A stretch of DNA of 64,000 nucleotides from the NCBI GenBank assembly GCA_963739375.1, contig CAVUAF010000014.1, forward strand, positions 620,001 to 684,000, in the 5' to 3' direction. Origin of the DNA: CAVUAF01 sp963739375 (GTDB taxonomy: Bacteria; Acidobacteriota; Terriglobia; Terriglobales; Acidobacteriaceae). Positions 43,786 through 54,840 of the stretch are shown here, piece after piece; positions within the stretch are counted from its first letter, which is position 1; every line of letters starts with the position of its first letter. The notes beneath the pieces are model-generated. The model saw nothing but the letters and a program-made list of their open reading frames with translations, made no database searches and was not told the DNA's origin. A program made the translations under genes and the position numbers.

Positions 43786-44163
43786 TTACTTCTGCGGCTG
43801 ATCCTTGGGCGTACTTGCCGTCTTCCAGTTGATGACGTGATAGGTGGCGGGCGTAGTGCCCACGTTCTTTAGCCCATGAAGTTCATTCGACGCGTTGAAG
43901 ATAAGCGAGCCCGGAACCGCCTTTTTCCACTCCCCGTTGGCAAGGGTCGCGACGGTGCCTTCCTTGATGATTACCAGTTCTTCGTTGGGATGCTGGTGGG
44001 GAGGGTGCGAGGTTTCGCCCGGATTGAGCGTAGTCACGTGAATCTCTAATTCCTCCAGGGTCGCGGTGGGTCCACGAAACACCGCGCGCACGGATCCAAC
44101 CGCGGTGGAGTAGGGCTTCCGGTTCGCCCGCATCGCCATGTGATGAAGCACTTGCTTCTTCAT
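43786..44163 (-). CDS. Cupin domain protein
   Basis: 125 residues behind AGGAAC. One cupin barrel with PGETSHPPHQHPNEELVIIKEGTVA (metal-binding His and Glu) and a second motif PGSLIFNASNELHGLKNVG with His. No signal peptide is clear. Small single-domain cupins bind metals and small molecules; the reaction is not predictable. It lies 33 bases after the oxidoreductase gene on the same strand, so the two may be cotranscribed. Confidence 0.8.
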   Translation of the reverse strand: MKKQVLHHMAMRANRKPYSTAVGSVRAVFRGPTATLEELEIHVTTLNPGETSHPPHQHPNEELVIIKEGTVATLANGEWKKAVPGSLIFNASNELHGLKNVGTTPATYHVINWKTASTPKDQPQK

Positions 44164-44196
44164 TATCAGTTCCTGCGGCGTTGGCGCAGCTTCCGC

Positions 44197-45222
44197 TCAC
44201 GTATCCCACATCACCCGGCGCCCGCTCCGGCTGCTCTGCAGCGCCAACTCCAGCACCTTCATCACCTGCAACGCCTGGTCCGTGGTCACGGCAATGCTGG
44301 CGTGGCCCAGCATCGCATCGCGCACGTTTTCGTAGTAGGCACGATAATTTCCGGCCAGCGTGGGCACCTTCCTCGCCCCGTTTGCCGTGGTCAACACTCC
44401 CCAGGCTGCTTCGGCTTCGGCGCCCCAGCCGGGCTGGGTGGGATCGGCACCCTGGTCCATGGCCTGTTCCTGCGGATCCAGCCCATACTTGGTAAATGCG
44501 CCGATGGTGCCGCAGATCCAAAAACGCGGGCCGGGCGCCGCGGTTACCGCCGAGGCCCGCAGCAGCGCCCGCATGCCGGGATAGTGAAGGGTGAGGTCGA
44601 ACGCATCGTCCACCGCCGAGCCGTCGCGCTCCTTGCGCAGGTCGGCCGCGATGGCCTCCGGAATTCCAAACAGCAGGAGCGCCTGGTCCACCAGGTGCGG
44701 CCCCAAATCGAACAGCAATCCCATGCCGGCGGTCGGCTTCTCGTGCCAGGTGCCGCGCAGGTTGGGACGGAAGCGGTCAAAGTGCGACTCGTACAGGACC
44801 ACGCGGCCGAGGCTACGCTCCGCGAGAATCTTCTGCACCGTCTTGAAATCGCCGTCCCAGCGCCGGTTTTGGAACACCGTCAGCAACCGCCCGCGGGTGC
44901 GCGCCAGCGCCACGAGTTCTTCGGCTTCCTTCAGCGTGGGCGCCAACGGCTTGTCGACCACCACGTCCCGGCCGGACAGCAAACACTCCCGCGCGATGGC
45001 CACATGCGAGTCGTTCGGCGTGGCTACCACCACCAGTTGAATGTCGTTCATCGCCAGCAGCTCTTCGACGCTGCGCACGAAGGGGACGTCGGGATACTTC
45101 GGATCCGGTTCGCCACTGCGGCGCAGGATCGCCGCCAGCCGCATTCCCTCGACCAGCCGGATGAAGGGCGCGTGAAACACCCGTCCCGCCAGACCAAATC
45201 CCATCACGCCTACGTTGATCAT
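44197..45222 (-). CDS. Gfo/Idh/MocA family NAD(P)-dependent oxidoreductase
   Basis: 341 residues. N-terminal Rossmann fold with VGVMGFGLAGRVFHAPF, then ATPNDSHVAIARECLLSGRDVVVDKPLAPT, which contains the EKP-like DKP lysine of the family, and FDLGPHLVDQALLLFG with the catalytic His. Members oxidise or reduce sugars and related ring compounds; this subgroup resembles YdgJ/YvaA-type oxidoreductases. Followed by the cupin gene. Confidence 0.9.
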   Translation of the reverse strand: MINVGVMGFGLAGRVFHAPFIRLVEGMRLAAILRRSGEPDPKYPDVPFVRSVEELLAMNDIQLVVVATPNDSHVAIARECLLSGRDVVVDKPLAPTLKEAEELVALARTRGRLLTVFQNRRWDGDFKTVQKILAERSLGRVVLYESHFDRFRPNLRGTWHEKPTAGMGLLFDLGPHLVDQALLLFGIPEAIAADLRKERDGSAVDDAFDLTLHYPGMRALLRASAVTAAPGPRFWICGTIGAFTKYGLDPQEQAMDQGADPTQPGWGAEAEAAWGVLTTANGARKVPTLAGNYRAYYENVRDAMLGHASIAVTTDQALQVMKVLELALQSSRSGRRVMWDT

Positions 45223-45478
45223 GAGGAAACGAACCTTCGGAGCAAGCGCTCTCCCAGCGAGTCAATTTCTACAACCCGAATTCCCTCCCGTGGGACATGG
45301 AGCAGGGCGACTAGAGCATCTGACCGCAGGGAACCACAATCCGGCATTTTCTCGACTCGATGACGAGGAACGCGCCATCCGCTGCGGTGGGACTGGCAAC
45401 CACGATGTCCGCCGCATGCTAACGCCGGCCGGTAGGTGCCGCAATCCTGATCATAAAATGCTACTAGGCGGCGGCTGC

Positions 45479-45484
45479 TACACT
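45479..45484 (+). promoter_or_regulatory. -10 box TACACT of rsmI (leaderless)
   Basis: TACACT ends 6 bases before GTG 45491. The same region, with TGAACT in this place, is present in the relic copy at 43679. Confidence 0.45.
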
Positions 45485-45490
45485 CGCCCC

Positions 45491-46363
45491 GTGACTGACC
45501 CTGCCCATCCTGGCGAGGCGCCGCTGGCGCCGGGCCTCTACATCGTCGCCACACCCATCGGGAACCTCGAGGACATCACGCTGCGGGCGCTGCGGGTGTT
45601 GCGCGGCGTCGACCTGGTGGCCTGCGAGGACACGCGCCAGACGCAGAAGCTGCTGGGGCACTACGGCATCGCGGTCCGCACCGTCAGCTACCACGAGCAC
45701 AACGAGGCGGAACGCGCGCGGGAGCTGGTGGAGCAGCTGGCGCAGGGGGCACGCATCGCGCTGGTGAGTGATGCGGGGACGCCCGCAATCTCCGATCCCG
45801 GGTACCGGGTGCTGCGGCTGGCGACGGAGCGCGGCCTGCCGGTGTTTGCGATTCCCGGCGCCTCGGCGGTGATTGCGGCGCTGGCGGCCAGCGGCCTAGC
45901 CACCGACGAGTTTTCCTTCCGCGGATTCCTGCCGGCCAAGCCGGGGCAGCGGCGCACGGCGCTGGAGCAACTGGCGGCGGCGGAGGCAACGCTGGTGTTC
46001 TACGAGGCGCCGCACCGCATCGTGGAAACGCTCGAAGACATCGCGGCGGTGCTCGGGGGCGAGCGCCGCGTGGTAGTGGCGCGCGAGCTGACCAAGATCC
46101 ACGAAGAATTCCTGCGCGGCACCGCAAGCGAGGTGCTGGCAGAATTGCGCGCCCGCGCGATGGTGAAGGGCGAGATCGTGCTGCTGGTGGGCAAGGCGGA
46201 GGGGCGCGGCGCACCGCCCGCGGCGCGCGATCTGCGGCCGCGGCTCGCGGAGTTGATGCGCGTGGAAGGCCTGGACGAGAAGGCCGCGCTCAAGCGCCTG
46301 GCGAAAGAGACTGGGATTGGGAAGAGCGAGTTGTACCGCGAGCTGCAGCGGAAAAGGCAGTAG
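45491..46363 (+). CDS. rsmI: 16S rRNA (cytidine(1402)-2'-O)-methyltransferase
   Basis: 290 residues from GTG 45491. Tetrapyrrole-methylase fold: LYIVATPIGNLEDITLRALRVL, RIALVSDAGTPAISDPGYRVL, FRGFLPAKPGQRRTAL and ATLVFYEAPHRIVETLEDI are the family blocks. It methylates the ribose of C1402 in the decoding centre. A C-terminal helical extension (EGLDEKAALKRLAKETGIGKSELYRELQ) matches the known RsmI C-domain. Its 5' end is duplicated at 43679. Confidence 0.95.
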   Translation: MTDPAHPGEAPLAPGLYIVATPIGNLEDITLRALRVLRGVDLVACEDTRQTQKLLGHYGIAVRTVSYHEHNEAERARELVEQLAQGARIALVSDAGTPAISDPGYRVLRLATERGLPVFAIPGASAVIAALAASGLATDEFSFRGFLPAKPGQRRTALEQLAAAEATLVFYEAPHRIVETLEDIAAVLGGERRVVVARELTKIHEEFLRGTASEVLAELRARAMVKGEIVLLVGKAEGRGAPPAARDLRPRLAELMRVEGLDEKAALKRLAKETGIGKSELYRELQRKRQ

Positions 46364-46370
46364 GCAGTCC

Positions 46371-46478
46371 CAGCACTTAGCACTTAGCACTTAGCATTTA
46401 GCACTTAGCATTCAGCATTCAGCATTCAGCATTCAGCAGTCAGCATTCAGTATTCAGCATGCAGCACTCAGCAGTCAG
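46371..46478. repeat. Long heptanucleotide array (AGCACTT / AGCATTC)n between two convergent stops
   Basis: About fifteen 7-mers drift from AGCACTT to AGCATTC and AGCAGTC across 108 bp. The array fills the whole gap between the rsmI stop and the stop of the leftward SnoaL-like gene. Confidence 0.9.
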
Positions 46479-46481
46479 GCG

Positions 46482-46925
46482 CTACGAAGTGTGGTCGTGG
46501 ACGATGCGCCAGCCTTCGGGCAGCTTGCGGAGGATGAGGGTGAAGGACCCGCCCAGGTTCGTGCCCTGCGACATCTTCAGGCGCCAGCGACCGCCGACCC
46601 AGGCGGCGTCGGGGGCGAGGACGTGGATTTCGAGCTCGGAGAAATCGAGCTTCCCCATTTCGTGCAAGCCCGTCTGGTAGCGGTTGCGGTAGCGCTGCAA
46701 GGTCGCCTCCCAGCCGCGGGTGACGGCGGTGGAATAGAAGCTCAGCTCCGGCGACTTCCAGTAGCCCTGCATGAAGCCGGGGAGGTCGCCGCGGTTCCAG
46801 GCTGCGACCTGGGCGTCGAGCAGGGCGCGGATGGCGGCCTGCGGGTCGGGGGCGGCGCGGCGTTCGGGGGCGGCAGCCGGCGCCAGGACGAGCAGCAGAG
46901 CGGCGATCAGCAGCGGACGTGTAAT
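46482..46925 (-). CDS. Secreted SnoaL/DUF4440-like protein with a probable ATT start
   Basis: 147 residues from ATT 46925, where AGGAGA ends 9 bases upstream and the product begins with a good signal peptide (TRPLLIAALLLVLAPAAA). A TTG at 46955 would add ten residues before the signal but has no ribosome binding site. The mature part, AAIRALLDAQVAAWNRGDLPGFMQGY then GWEATLQRYRNRY and WRIVHDHTS, is the SnoaL/DUF4440 fold of the NTF2 superfamily. Function unknown. Confidence 0.75.
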   Translation of the reverse strand: MTRPLLIAALLLVLAPAAAPERRAAPDPQAAIRALLDAQVAAWNRGDLPGFMQGYWKSPELSFYSTAVTRGWEATLQRYRNRYQTGLHEMGKLDFSELEIHVLAPDAAWVGGRWRLKMSQGTNLGGSFTLILRKLPEGWRIVHDHTS

Positions 46926-46983
46926 CGTGCGGGTTCTCCTCGCTTTTCGGCCCAAAGGGTCGGCAGGGCCTACACAATCTAAT

Positions 46984-47072
46984 CCCCGGGGCTGAAGCCC
47001 CGATATCTTTTTTGACGGTAGTCACCGGGCTGAAGCCCGGTACTTCCACCCCGCTAAAGCCCGGTGCTTCCA
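46984..47072. repeat. GGGCTGAAGCCC-type hairpin cluster
   Basis: Three related hairpins: GGGGCTGAAGCCCC followed by TTTTTT, ACCGGGCTGAAGCCCGGT, and a third degenerate AAAGCCCGGTGC. Common intergenic hairpin type in these genomes. Confidence 0.65.
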
Positions 47073-47075
47073 TTC

Positions 47076-47145
47076 CCCGCTGCGCGGGCGAGTCTCCGGA
47101 GCTGCGCTCCGGCTGGACGGCCGCGGGCGGCCGTCCCTACACACA
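47076..47145. repeat. 70-bp dyad-rich repeat, copy 1
   Basis: Contains CCCGCTGCGCGGGCGAG, CGGAGCTGCGCTCCGG and GGACGGCCGCGGGCGGCCGT, all hairpins. Copy 2 is at 47225-47296. Confidence 0.75.
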
Positions 47146-47224
47146 ACCAGTTGGCAGTTGCCATGTCAGAAAGAGCGAAACCCAGATTCCTCGCTGCGCT
47201 CGGAATGACAACAAAGAAGCAGAT

Positions 47225-47296
47225 CCCGCGCTGCGCGGGCGAGTCTCCGGAGCTGCGCTCCGGCTGGACGGCCGAGGGCGGCCGTCCCTACACACA
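47225..47296. repeat. 70-bp dyad-rich repeat, copy 2
   Basis: Almost identical to 47076-47145. The CAGATTCCTCGCTGCGCTCG motif at 47183 between the copies matches the tail of the triple-hairpin repeats. Confidence 0.75.
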
Positions 47297-47441
47297 AGCC
47301 GGGCGGGGCATTGCGTTGACCCGGAAGCAGAGTTTGCAGTAGATTCAATCACCTCTTGGGAGTGAACGGGACGTCTCCCGCCGTCTCGTGCCGCGCTGGT
47401 CCGGCACGCTCCATACGCGCCCCACGTCGAGGCAGGTTCCA

Positions 47442-49485
<2,044 letters not shown>

Positions 49486-49487
<2 letters not shown>

Positions 49488-49522
49488 TTTCGAGTTTCCA
49501 GTTTCGAGTTTCTAGTTCCGAG
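49486..49522. repeat. Heptanucleotide array (GTTTCGA / GTTTCTA)n starting at a stop codon
   Basis: Five units begin inside the TAG stop of the kinase gene (49485-49487), of the same type as the arrays at 5081 and 25834. Confidence 0.75.
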
Positions 49523-49756
49523 CAAGGGTGGCTGCTGGCTGCCGGCTGCCGGCAGGAACAGCAAACCCAGATCCCTCGCTCTGCTCGGGATGACAACCAA
49601 AGAAGAAGCGTCGTGGCCGTTGGTCTTTGGCCAGAGCGCAAAAACAGATCCCTCGCTCTGTCACCCCATCAAGCCAGACCCGAGCTCGATGGGGACCCCG
49701 ACGCGCTCGGGGATGACAACAGAAGAGGTTTCGGGTTGGGAGTTAAGGCGGTTTGT
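49523..49756. other. Non-coding stretch with short repeats
   Basis: Two ATCCCTCGCTCTG-type tails (49569, 49647) of the triple-hairpin repeat family and GCTGGCTGCCGGCTGCCGGC dyads are visible; no gene is seen. Confidence 0.5.
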
Positions 49757-51049
49757 CTACAGGGTGCGCAGGGCGGCGCGGGCGGCGGCGATGGTCGCGT
49801 CAACGTCCGCCTCGGTGTGGGCGGCGCTGAGGAAGGCAGCCTCGAACTGCGAGGGCGGCAGGTAGATCCCGGCCTGCAACATGGCGCGATGGAAGCGGCC
49901 AAAGCGCGGCGCGTCGGCGCGCGCGGCGGTGGTCCAGTCGTGCACCGGCGCGTCGGCGAAGAACCAGGTGAACATGGAGCCGACGCGGTTGGCGGTCATG
50001 GCGACGCCGGCTTCGCGGGCGGCGGCAAGCACGCCGTCCACCAGGCGCGCGCTGAGCATCTCCAGGTGCGTGTAGACCTCGGGATGCCGGGCCAGGAAGC
50101 TGACGGTGGCCAAGCCCGCAGCCATGGCCAGCGGGTTGCCGCTCAGCGTTCCGGCCTGGTAGACGGGCCCAAGCGGCGCGACCAGGTCCATGATTCGCGC
50201 CGGGCCGCCGTAGGCGCCCACCGGCAGGCCGCCGCCGATGATCTTCCCCAGCGTGGTCAGGTCGGGCGTGATGTGGAAGAGCTGCTGCGCCCCGCCCAGC
50301 GCGAGGCGGAAGCCGGTCATGACCTCGTCAAAGATGAGCAGCGCGGCGTCGCGCGCGGTGATGGCGCGCAGGAATTCCAGGTAGCCGGGTTGCGGCGGCA
50401 CGCAACCCATGTTGCCGACTACCGGTTCGACGATGACGCACGCGATCTGGCCGCCGAATTTCGCGAAGGCCTGCTCGACCGCGCCGCGATCGTTGTAGGG
50501 GAGCGCCAGGGTGAGCTGCGCGACCTCGGCGGGAACCCCCGCGGAGCCGGGAATCCCCAGGGTCGCGACGCCCGAGCCGGCCTTCACCAGCAGCGCGTCG
50601 GCGTGGCCGTGGTAGCCGCCTTCGAACTTCACGATGTACTTGCGCCCGGTGGCGGCGCGCGCCAGGCGAATAGCGGACATCGTGGCTTCGGTGCCGGAGC
50701 TGACGAAGCGCACCTTCTGCATCGCGGGATAGGCGGCGAGGACGGCTTCGGCCAATTCAACCTCGGCGGGTGTAGACGCGCCAAAGCTGGTGCCGGTGCG
50801 GGCGGCGGCGATGACCGCTTCGACGACCTCCGGCGGCGCGTGGCCGAGGATGAGCGGGCCCCAGGAGCCGACGTAGTCGAGGTACTGGTTGCCGTCGGCG
50901 TCCCACAGGTGCGCGCCCGCGCCACGCACGATGAAGGGCGGCTCGCCCCCGACGGCGCGAAATCCGCGTACCGGGGAATTGACGCCGCCGGGCAGCACGG
51001 CGTCGGCGCGGCGCTGCAGCTGGCGGGATTGGTCGTGCGGTTGCGGCAT
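49757..51049 (-). CDS. hemL: Glutamate-1-semialdehyde 2,1-aminomutase
   Basis: 430 residues from ATG 51049. Class-III aminotransferase fold with PGGVNSPVRGF at the start, VRFVSSGTEATMSAIRLARAATGR, LIFDEVMTGFRLALGGAQ, TTLGKIIGGGLPVGAYGG (PLP lysine in GKIIGGG) and YQAGTLSGNPLAMAAG. It makes 5-aminolevulinate for haem from glutamate-1-semialdehyde. A TATCAT box ends 6 bases before the ATG. Divergent from mfd. Confidence 0.97.
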   Translation of the reverse strand: MPQPHDQSRQLQRRADAVLPGGVNSPVRGFRAVGGEPPFIVRGAGAHLWDADGNQYLDYVGSWGPLILGHAPPEVVEAVIAAARTGTSFGASTPAEVELAEAVLAAYPAMQKVRFVSSGTEATMSAIRLARAATGRKYIVKFEGGYHGHADALLVKAGSGVATLGIPGSAGVPAEVAQLTLALPYNDRGAVEQAFAKFGGQIACVIVEPVVGNMGCVPPQPGYLEFLRAITARDAALLIFDEVMTGFRLALGGAQQLFHITPDLTTLGKIIGGGLPVGAYGGPARIMDLVAPLGPVYQAGTLSGNPLAMAAGLATVSFLARHPEVYTHLEMLSARLVDGVLAAAREAGVAMTANRVGSMFTWFFADAPVHDWTTAARADAPRFGRFHRAMLQAGIYLPPSQFEAAFLSAAHTEADVDATIAAARAALRTL

Positions 51050-51055
51050 CGCTCG

Positions 51056-51061
51056 ATGATA
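51056..51061 (-). promoter_or_regulatory. -10 box TATCAT of hemL (leaderless)
   Basis: TATCAT on the minus strand, 6 bases before ATG 51049. Confidence 0.45.
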
Positions 51062-51132
51062 ATTCACCACGAAGGCACGAAGACACGATGAAAGGCTTAT
51101 GCACGATATCGGCGCTCCCAGGCGCAAGTTGA

Positions 51133-51138
51133 TAAACT
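51133..51138 (+). promoter_or_regulatory. -10 box TAAACT of mfd (leaderless)
   Basis: TAAACT ends 6 bases before GTG 51145, mirroring the arrangement at the divergent hemL gene. Confidence 0.45.
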
Positions 51139-51144
51139 AGACCC

Positions 51145-54100
51145 GTGATCTTGCCCTTCGTCCGCGAACTCTTTGCGGACGCGGAAAAGAGTCCTGCCTT
51201 TGCGCGTGCCGCCACCCCCCTCAAGGGCGGCGCGGGGCGGCAGCGTGTCGCCGGACTCACCCCTACGGCCAAGGCGTGGTATCTGCCGCTGCTGCAGCGC
51301 GCAGCCGGGCGGCCGCTGATCGTCGTCACCGCCGACAATCGCACCGCTGAGGACCTGCTGCCGGTGGTGCAGGCGTTTGCGGAGCTGAGCGGCGCCGCCG
51401 ATCCGGCTGCGATCGTCATTTTTCCGGCACACGACGTGCTGCCCTACCAGAACCTCTCGCCGCATCCCGAAGTGCAGGAGAGGCAGGCGAGCGCGCTGTG
51501 GAAGATGGCGACGGGGGCGGCTTCCCTGGTTCTGGCGCCGGTGGTGGCCACGCTGCAACGCTTCCGCGCGGCCGACTATTACGCGCAACTGGCGCGGGTA
51601 GTGCGGCGCGGCGAGACGCTCGACGTGGAAGCGCTCGTGCAGCACCTGAACACGGTCGGGTACACGCGCTCGGACGTGGTCGAGATGCCGGGGGAGTACG
51701 CGGTGCGCGGCGGCATTCTCGACGTGTATCCGCCGGAGGCCGAGCGGCCGCTGCGCCTCGAGCTCTTCGGCGACGAGGTGGACTCGATTCGCCGCTTCGA
51801 TCCCGCCACGCAGCGCTCTGCCGCCACCGGCGCCGCCGTGGACGAAGCGGCACTGCTGCCGCTCACCCCAACGCCGGTGACGGACGAGATCGTTGGCCCT
51901 ATCCACGCGCGCCTCAGCGGGCAGCGGCTGGCGGGCAGCGCTCAGCTGCTGGAGGAAACTGCGGTCGCGCTAGGCGCGACGGTGTTTCCTGGATGGGAGC
52001 TGTACGCGCCGCTGGCGGGCGGCGAGCACAGCTTCTTCGAGTTGCTGCCCGGGGCGGCGATCATGGTGGACGAGCCTACGGCGGCGAAGCAGAACCTCGA
52101 CCAGTGGTGGGAGCGCGTCGCGGAACTGCACGAGCGCAGTGGGGTGGGAGCGCTGGCGCCGCCGCACGAGCTCTACTTCGCGGCCGACGCATGGCCGGCG
52201 ATGGTGGCCAGCTTGCCGGGCGCGAGCCTGGAGCAGCTGGGCATGGGCAGCAACCTCATCGAGTTCGCCTCGCAGAACACGACGCGCTTCCACGGCTCGG
52301 TCCCGGCCATGGTGGAGGAGATCACGAAGCTGACCGCGGCGGGGCGCCGCGTCGCTTTTTGCGCCGCCAATACCGGCGAGGTCGAGCGCCTGGCCGACAT
52401 TTTCAGCGAGTACAACGTGCCCTTCCGGCTGGGGACGCGCGCGACGCGCCCGGGGGAAAGCTTCGTCGAAGAAACGTCGTACTTCACCGGCGATTTTGCC
52501 GCCACCACGCTGGTGCGCGGCTACGTGCCCGATGGGGTGGCGCTGCCCGACGCCGGGCTGGTGGTGTTCGGGTCGCGCGACCTGTTCGACGCCGCGGAAG
52601 AGGTGGTGGTGGCGCAGCCGCTGCGGCCGAAGTCGAAGGTCGGCACCTTTCTCTCCGACTTCCGCGACCTCGCGGCCGGTGATTACGTGGTGCACGTGGA
52701 GCACGGCATCGGGCAGTACCAGGGACTGAAGGAGATCCCGCAGCAGGACGGTTCCGCGGCGGAGTTCATGGTGCTGGAATACGCCGAGGCGGCGCGGCTC
52801 TACGTGCCGCTCACCCGCCTCGACCTGATCCAGAAATACCGCAGCGCCGAGGGCGCCAAGCCCGCGCTCAGCCACCTGGGCACGCAGCAGTGGGCGCGGA
52901 CCAAGGCGCGTGTCAAGCGGGCCATGCAGGACATGGCCGACGAGCTGCTCAAGCTCTACGCCACGCGCAAGACCGCCGCGGGCCACACCTTCCCGCCCGA
53001 CACCGAGTGGCAGCGCGAGTTCGAAGACCAGTTCGAGTTCAACGAGACCGACGACCAGGCGCAGGCGATCGTGGACGTGAAGCGCGACATGCAGCAGGAG
53101 CAGCCGATGGACCGCCTGCTGTGCGGTGACGTCGGTTACGGCAAGACCGAGGTCGCCATGCGCGCCGCGTTCAAAGCGGTGAGCGACAACAAGCAGGTGG
53201 CGGTGCTGGCGCCCACCACCGTACTGGTTTTCCAGCACTTCGAGACGTTCAAGCGGCGCATGGCGCAGTTCCCCATCAAGATCGAGATGCTTTCGCGCTT
53301 CCGCACCTCGAAACAGCAGCAGGAGATCGTCGCCAAGGTGGAAGCGGGGCAGGTGGACATCGTGATCGGGACCCACCGGCTGCTCTCGAAAGACCTGAAG
53401 TTCCACGACCTGGGGCTGGTGGTGGTGGACGAGGAGCAGCGCTTCGGGGTGCGGCACAAGGAGCGGCTGAAGCAGCTCAAGCGGGAAGTGGATGTCCTGA
53501 CCCTGTCGGCGACGCCGATTCCGCGCACCCTGCACATGTCGCTGGTGGGGCTGCGCGACATGAGCGTGATCGAGACCCCGCCGCGCGACCGCATCGCCAT
53601 CGAGACCGTGGTAGCGGCGTGGGACGAAAAGCTGATCCAGTCGGCCATCGAGCGCGAACTCGACCGCAGCGGCCAGGTCTACTTCCTGCACAACCGGGTG
53701 GAGAGCATCTACGAAATCGCGGCCCGGTTGCAGGAGCTGGCGCCGCGGGCGCGCATCCTGGTCGGCCACGGGCAGATGTCGGAAGGCGAGCTGGAAAAGG
53801 TGATGCTCAGGTTTGTGCGCCATGAGGCCGACGTGCTGGTGGCCACCACCATCATCGAGAACGGGCTCGACATCCCGCTGTGCAACACCATCCTGATCAA
53901 CCGCGCCGACCGCCACGGGCTGGCGGAGCTCTACCAGCTGCGCGGGCGCGTGGGGCGGTCGAACCGCCGCGCCTATGCCTTCCTGCTGGTGCCGCCGGAG
54001 CTGGAGCTGACGCCGCTGGCGCGCCGCCGCCTGGCCGCGCTCAAAGAGTTCAGCGACCTCGGCGCCGGCTTCAAGATCGCGGCGCTTGACCTGGAGCTCC

Positions 54101-54693
54101 GCGGCGCCGGCAACCTGCTGGGCGGCGAGCAGAGCGGGCACATCGACGCGGTCGGGTTCGAGCTCTACACCTCGATGCTGGAGCGCGCCATCCGGGAGCT
54201 GAAAGGCGAAGAGGTGCCGAGCGAGCTGCACGTGCAGCTCAACCTGGGGCTTAACATACGCATCCCGAACCATTACATCCCGGAAGAAAACCAGCGGCTG
54301 CGCATGTACAAGCGCATGGCGAGCGTGGAGAACGAGCCGCAACTGGCCGAGGTGCGCGCCGAAATGGAAGACCGCTACGGGCCGCCGCCGCCGCCGGTGC
54401 AGAACCTGGGGCAGTACGCGGCACTCAAGCTGCGCTGCGAGCGCGTGGGCGTGGCTGCCATCGACCGCAAGCGCGACCAGATCACGGTGAAGTTCACCGC
54501 GCAGGCCAGCATCGAGCCCGAGCGCCTGGCGCAGTTCGTGGCCCGCGAACGCGGAGCGCAGTTTACGCCCCAGGGCGTGCTCAAGTTCACCCTCCCGCAC
54601 ACCCAGCCGGAGCAGGTGCTGGCGCGCCTGCGGGAGCTGCTGGCGGAACTGGCGGGCGAGACGGCGCAGGAATTTGCGATTGGTGATTTGTGA
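51145..54693 (+). CDS. mfd: Transcription-repair coupling factor
   Basis: 1182 residues from GTG 51145, full length. UvrB-homology region (about 10-300), then the RNA-polymerase-interacting CarD-like domain (AAGDYVVHVEHGIGQYQGLK), helicase motor (GDVGYGKTEVAMRAAFKA, DEEQRFGVRHKERLK, SATPIPRTLHMSLVGLRDMS, NGLDIPLCNTILINRADRHG), and the TRCF C-terminal domain with the RGAGNLLGGEQSGHIDAVGF block. Mfd removes RNA polymerase stalled at lesions and recruits UvrA. The last codons and stop (GCGATTGGTGATTTGTGA) are part of a tandem repeat. Confidence 0.97.
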   Translation: MILPFVRELFADAEKSPAFARAATPLKGGAGRQRVAGLTPTAKAWYLPLLQRAAGRPLIVVTADNRTAEDLLPVVQAFAELSGAADPAAIVIFPAHDVLPYQNLSPHPEVQERQASALWKMATGAASLVLAPVVATLQRFRAADYYAQLARVVRRGETLDVEALVQHLNTVGYTRSDVVEMPGEYAVRGGILDVYPPEAERPLRLELFGDEVDSIRRFDPATQRSAATGAAVDEAALLPLTPTPVTDEIVGPIHARLSGQRLAGSAQLLEETAVALGATVFPGWELYAPLAGGEHSFFELLPGAAIMVDEPTAAKQNLDQWWERVAELHERSGVGALAPPHELYFAADAWPAMVASLPGASLEQLGMGSNLIEFASQNTTRFHGSVPAMVEEITKLTAAGRRVAFCAANTGEVERLADIFSEYNVPFRLGTRATRPGESFVEETSYFTGDFAATTLVRGYVPDGVALPDAGLVVFGSRDLFDAAEEVVVAQPLRPKSKVGTFLSDFRDLAAGDYVVHVEHGIGQYQGLKEIPQQDGSAAEFMVLEYAEAARLYVPLTRLDLIQKYRSAEGAKPALSHLGTQQWARTKARVKRAMQDMADELLKLYATRKTAAGHTFPPDTEWQREFEDQFEFNETDDQAQAIVDVKRDMQQEQPMDRLLCGDVGYGKTEVAMRAAFKAVSDNKQVAVLAPTTVLVFQHFETFKRRMAQFPIKIEMLSRFRTSKQQQEIVAKVEAGQVDIVIGTHRLLSKDLKFHDLGLVVVDEEQRFGVRHKERLKQLKREVDVLTLSATPIPRTLHMSLVGLRDMSVIETPPRDRIAIETVVAAWDEKLIQSAIERELDRSGQVYFLHNRVESIYEIAARLQELAPRARILVGHGQMSEGELEKVMLRFVRHEADVLVATTIIENGLDIPLCNTILINRADRHGLAELYQLRGRVGRSNRRAYAFLLVPPELELTPLARRRLAALKEFSDLGAGFKIAALDLELRGAGNLLGGEQSGHIDAVGFELYTSMLERAIRELKGEEVPSELHVQLNLGLNIRIPNHYIPEENQRLRMYKRMASVENEPQLAEVRAEMEDRYGPPPPPVQNLGQYAALKLRCERVGVAAIDRKRDQITVKFTAQASIEPERLAQFVARERGAQFTPQGVLKFTLPHTQPEQVLARLRELLAELAGETAQEFAIGDL

Positions 54694-54749
54694 TTTGCGA
54701 TTTAGCGGCCAGGAGTTGGTGATTTGCGATTTGCGATTTGCGATTTGAA
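54672..54749 (+). repeat. Heptanucleotide array (GATTTGC)n spanning the mfd stop codon
   Basis: Units of GATTTGC/GATTTGT run from the last mfd codons through the TGA at 54691-54693, then continue after a short break as four exact GATTTGC units. Confidence 0.85.
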
Positions 54750-54840
54750 GGCGTGGGGCTTCCGGGGCCGCAAGAGCGAGCCGAAGCGGCGATCTATGGT
54801 TAGGCGGGGGAATGTGTGCGCCACAGCACGCGCTTCCAGA

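Noticed and set aside
45223..45490. Possible decayed leftward gene upstream of rsmI (GAFLVIESRKCRIVV, then VPREGIRVVEIDSLGERL in another frame)
   Set aside because: Only two short pieces in different frames, no family recognised; could be a relic but not supported enough to annotate.
46371..46478. CRISPR-like look of the longest heptamer array
   Set aside because: Units are 7 bp with no spacers and no cas genes nearby; a tandem repeat, not a CRISPR array.
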